From: BOG-932 sp965276835
Lineage (GTDB): Bacteria > Pseudomonadota > Alphaproteobacteria > BOG-932 > Roseiterribacteraceae
Length of the DNA stretch: 64,000 nt
NCBI GenBank assembly: GCA_965276835.1
Contig: OZ255631.1
Coordinates: forward strand, 1,488,001-1,552,000
Direction: 5' to 3'
Below, piece by piece: positions 62,070-64,000 of the stretch. Each line of letters begins with the position of its first letter. The stretch's first letter is position 1. The translations under genes were made by a program, and so were the position numbers. The notes under the pieces are model-generated. The model saw only the letters and a program-made list of their open reading frames with translations. It did no database searches and had not been told where the DNA came from.

Positions 62070-62604
62070 ATGTTACTTCCCACTTGTGAGGCTAGGCCGA
62101 TTGGACGTCAGACGCGGCAACCTTGAGAACGCGAGCCGGGCAGATCGCCGTTCGGTTCGTGTCGCCGCGCTTCGTAAATCGTCACTATCCTCCCGGTCAG
62201 AGGACCGACCGCGCCGGTCCCCATCCAAACTCCGAGCGCCGGACTTCAGATTTTGGCGGAAGCTATCAGCGACACCGGCGATCGGAGGTCGCCGAAGCAG
62301 CCAGGAACCCCTATCATTCGTGGACATCAGGCAAAATCGCTCGGCGGTCCTTTCGCTGACTGCCCGACGCCGATTCGCGCGGAAAACGGAGCCCTGGACG
62401 CTCATTCGAGAGTGAGGATCTGCCTCTCATAGCCGGGCGTTGCGAGAACAGCGGCCGGACATGTGTCTGCAAATGATATTTAGGTCGTCGCCGATCGATA
62501 GACCGATGCGCGGTTACTCACGCTACCAGTCAACCCGCTACGGGCAGCAACCCCGGCGTCCTAGGCTCTGTCCGCATAGACGCCGCTCATTTCGGGAGGA
62601 ACAG
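62070..62604. other. Divergent promoter region of receptor and SDR
   Basis: 535 bases without a convincing gene; open frames on both strands are Arg/Ser-rich and look like shadows. It must hold the promoters of the receptor (minus) and SDR (plus). No strong repeat is seen. Confidence 0.45.
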
Positions 62605-63408
62605 ATGACAGGTCCGCTTGAGGGCAAAAACGCACTCGTGACAGGCGCCAGCGGCGGAATTGGCGCAGCAACCGCATTGAGACTGGCAGGAATGGGGGCC
62701 AGCGTCGTCGTTCACGGTCGAAACGTCGATCGAACCGAAGCCGCTGCGGCAGCCGTCCGCGAGGCCGGGGGAACGGCACATGTCGCCATCGGCAATCTCG
62801 CGACGGACGATGCCGCGAACGCTGTGATCGAAACCGTGCGCACGGCGGTGGGAAATATCGACGTGCTGGTCAACAACGCGGGGGGCGACAACGCTGGAAA
62901 CGGCACCGCTCCCTGGTTCGACATCTCAGCCGCAGACTGGATCTCGACCTATGATTCCAATGTCGGGTCGATGATCCGTATGACGCGCGCATTCGCCCCC
63001 GAGATGAAGGAGCGCGGGTGGGGTCGGATAGTCCTGCTTTCCAGCGGGGTGGTGGAAGTGCCGATGGCCATTATACCCGACTACCAAGCCGCCAAAGCGG
63101 CGATTCGCAATCTTGCCCGGACATTGATGAAAGCGCTCACGCGAACGGGCGTCACAGTCAATAGCGTCAGTCCCGGCTTCATTCTGACCGACAGCAATAG
63201 GGGCTGGGTCAAGACAATGGCGGAGCGGGCGAACGTGGATACTTCGGACTGGAGTGCCGTCGAATCCTGGGCAAACCGCAAGCTCGTACCGGTCGCGAGC
63301 AATCGACTTGGACGGCCCGACGATATCGCGAGCATCATCGCTTTTCTAGCGCACCCCGACCAGAGCTTCGTCAACGGCGTCGACATCCAAGTCGACGGCG
63401 GCCACTGA
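62605..63408 (+). CDS. Short-chain dehydrogenase/reductase
   Basis: 267 residues. TGASGGIG dinucleotide loop, VHGRN at the end of beta-2 (Arg favours NADP), NNAGGDN, and catalytic YQAAK with Ser in LLSSGVV. C-terminus ends VNGVDIQVDGGH as in FabG-like enzymes. ATG at 62605 with GGGAGGA upstream; a longer open frame is ignored. Near the receptor and an amidohydrolase gene; substrate unknown. Confidence 0.9.
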   Translation: MTGPLEGKNALVTGASGGIGAATALRLAGMGASVVVHGRNVDRTEAAAAAVREAGGTAHVAIGNLATDDAANAVIETVRTAVGNIDVLVNNAGGDNAGNGTAPWFDISAADWISTYDSNVGSMIRMTRAFAPEMKERGWGRIVLLSSGVVEVPMAIIPDYQAAKAAIRNLARTLMKALTRTGVTVNSVSPGFILTDSNRGWVKTMAERANVDTSDWSAVESWANRKLVPVASNRLGRPDDIASIIAFLAHPDQSFVNGVDIQVDGGH

Positions 63409-63429
63409 CACAAACCGCCGCTGCTAAGA

Positions 63430-63459
63430 CGGGTCGGCCGGCAATCCGCGGCCGACCCG
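63430..63459 (+). terminator. Terminator hairpin after SDR
   Basis: CGGGTCGGCCG (63430-63440) and CGGCCGACCCG (63449-63459) form a perfect 11-bp stem with an 8-base loop, 22 bases after the SDR stop. No U-tract, as is common in GC-rich genomes. Confidence 0.65.
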
Positions 63460-63659
63460 CCCGCAGATGCGCGGGTGCACAGCGGCCGATTTAGTTGATT
63501 GTCTGCAATAGGCCCGCTCGGCCGCAGTAGCGGAGACCCAGATCCGCCGTGTCTCAATTTGATATTTCCGGTGTCGCTTTCCGATCTTTACCCAGGAACG
63601 CCTGCATCCATACGTTCCAGCCACCAATTTCGGTCGCGTTACGACGATGGGGAACTCTT

Positions 63660-64000
63660 ATGTCATCAGCATCTCAAACAGCCTCGTCCGCAAAAGCGGG
63701 CCCACATTTCGATCCGAACGAGAAGCTCGTCTCGGTCGATTCTCACGTTCAATATACCGATGCCTGGGTGACTGAGCGGCTCCCGGAGCGGCTCCGCGAA
63801 AAGTGGATCGCCGGCAACCGGAAGCATCAGCAGCTCGAGGTTGAACGCCGTGGCGGTTTCACACCTGTCATCGAAGATATCATGGATCCATACGCCTGGA
63901 ACGATCCGGGCCATACCGAGCCCCATGCCAAACTGAAGGCGATGGATCGCGACGGCGTCTATGCCGAGGTCATTTTCCCGGAAGTGGGCGGCGCCAAGAT
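63660..64000 (+). CDS. Amidohydrolase-family protein, N-terminal part (cut by window edge)
   Basis: The open frame from ATG at 63660 runs to the window end (113 codons). It encodes MSSASQTASSAKAGPHFDP, then KLVSVDSHVQYTDAWVTERLPERL, a pattern like the first metal-binding strand of ACMSD-type amidohydrolases (usually DxHxH or DSHV), and later KLKAMDRDGVYAEVIFP. Such proteins are decarboxylases or hydrolases of aromatic and steroid catabolism. The rest of the active site is outside the window. Confidence 0.75.
   Translation, partial: MSSASQTASSAKAGPHFDPNEKLVSVDSHVQYTDAWVTERLPERLREKWIAGNRKHQQLEVERRGGFTPVIEDIMDPYAWNDPGHTEPHAKLKAMDRDGVYAEVIFPEVGGAK

Noticed and set aside
62073..62405. Open frames in the receptor-SDR intergenic region
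   Set aside because: Arg/Ser-rich, no start site signal, no recognisable family.
43265..62487. ATATTTAGG word near the DUF35 start and before the SDR at 62605
   Set aside because: Only 9-14 bases are shared and flanks differ; expected by chance at this window size.
1..64000. CRISPR arrays, tRNA or rRNA genes, insertion sequences, integrase or transposase genes
   Set aside because: None could be recognised on either strand by reading; a covariance-model and HMM search would be decisive.

Overview
The window is GC-rich double-stranded bacterial chromosome (or large replicon) sequence. It has dense alphaproteobacterial gene organisation with many 4-base start/stop overlaps. The imuB-dnaE2 pair, a Ku/LigD end-joining set, several TonB-dependent receptors and a catabolic gene content of GMC oxidoreductases, SDRs, an SCP-x-like thiolase with a DUF35 partner and an amidohydrolase together point to Sphingomonadales. 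This placement is inferred from gene content only; no rRNA or tRNA is present to test it.

Region 1 (1-16.3 kb) is a DNA-damage and repair island: the imuB C-terminus, dnaE2, exonuclease III, an SRAP (HMCES/YedK-like) protein, a NUDIX hydrolase, a three-domain LigD, two small unknown genes and Ku. A secreted S1/P1 nuclease, an EXPERA membrane protein, a TonB-dependent receptor fused to an OmpA peptidoglycan-binding domain, and a second SRAP gene follow.

Region 2 (16.3-20.3 kb), mostly one minus-strand operon, holds a fatty acid hydroxylase/sterol desaturase-type protein and an oxidation trio (beta-hydroxyacid dehydrogenase, aldehyde dehydrogenase, SDR).

Region 3 (20.6-31.1 kb) is a minus-strand type IVb pilus operon of the R64 thin-pilus kind: pilL-like, N, O, P, Q, R, two tandem pilS-like pilins, pilM, pilV-like, an Ala/Ser/Thr-repeat protein and a lytic transglycosylase. 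No PilU prepilin peptidase is seen. At 32.6-34.7 kb lies what looks like a remnant of an integrative conjugative element: lytic transglycosylase, TraF-type peptidase, AlpA-like HTH and a DUF2285-like protein.

Region 4 (34.7-39.3 kb) is a quorum-sensing locus: a LuxR regulator followed by a single protein that joins a complete LuxI acyl-homoserine-lactone synthase to a complete PhyH-type Fe(II)/2-oxoglutarate dioxygenase. The luxI-phyH start codon and Shine-Dalgarno site lie inside a nested inverted repeat that could fold to hide both. An AraC-type and a TetR-type regulator follow.

Region 5 (39.8-63 kb) is catabolic. It contains a relic of the TonB receptor-OmpA fusion next to an MFS gene, and an intact paralogous copy of the same receptor/MFS pair at 58.1-62.1 kb. 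Between them lie a thiolase-like/DUF35 pair (possible steroid side-chain aldolase), a likely 3-keto-glycoside pathway (GMC dehydrogenase plus small Tat subunit, two TIM-barrel isomerase-like proteins, MFS, Gfo/Idh/MocA oxidoreductase), esterases, glucose-6-phosphate dehydrogenase, a second GMC enzyme and a ketosteroid-dehydrogenase-like flavoprotein. The window ends in an SDR and a truncated amidohydrolase.
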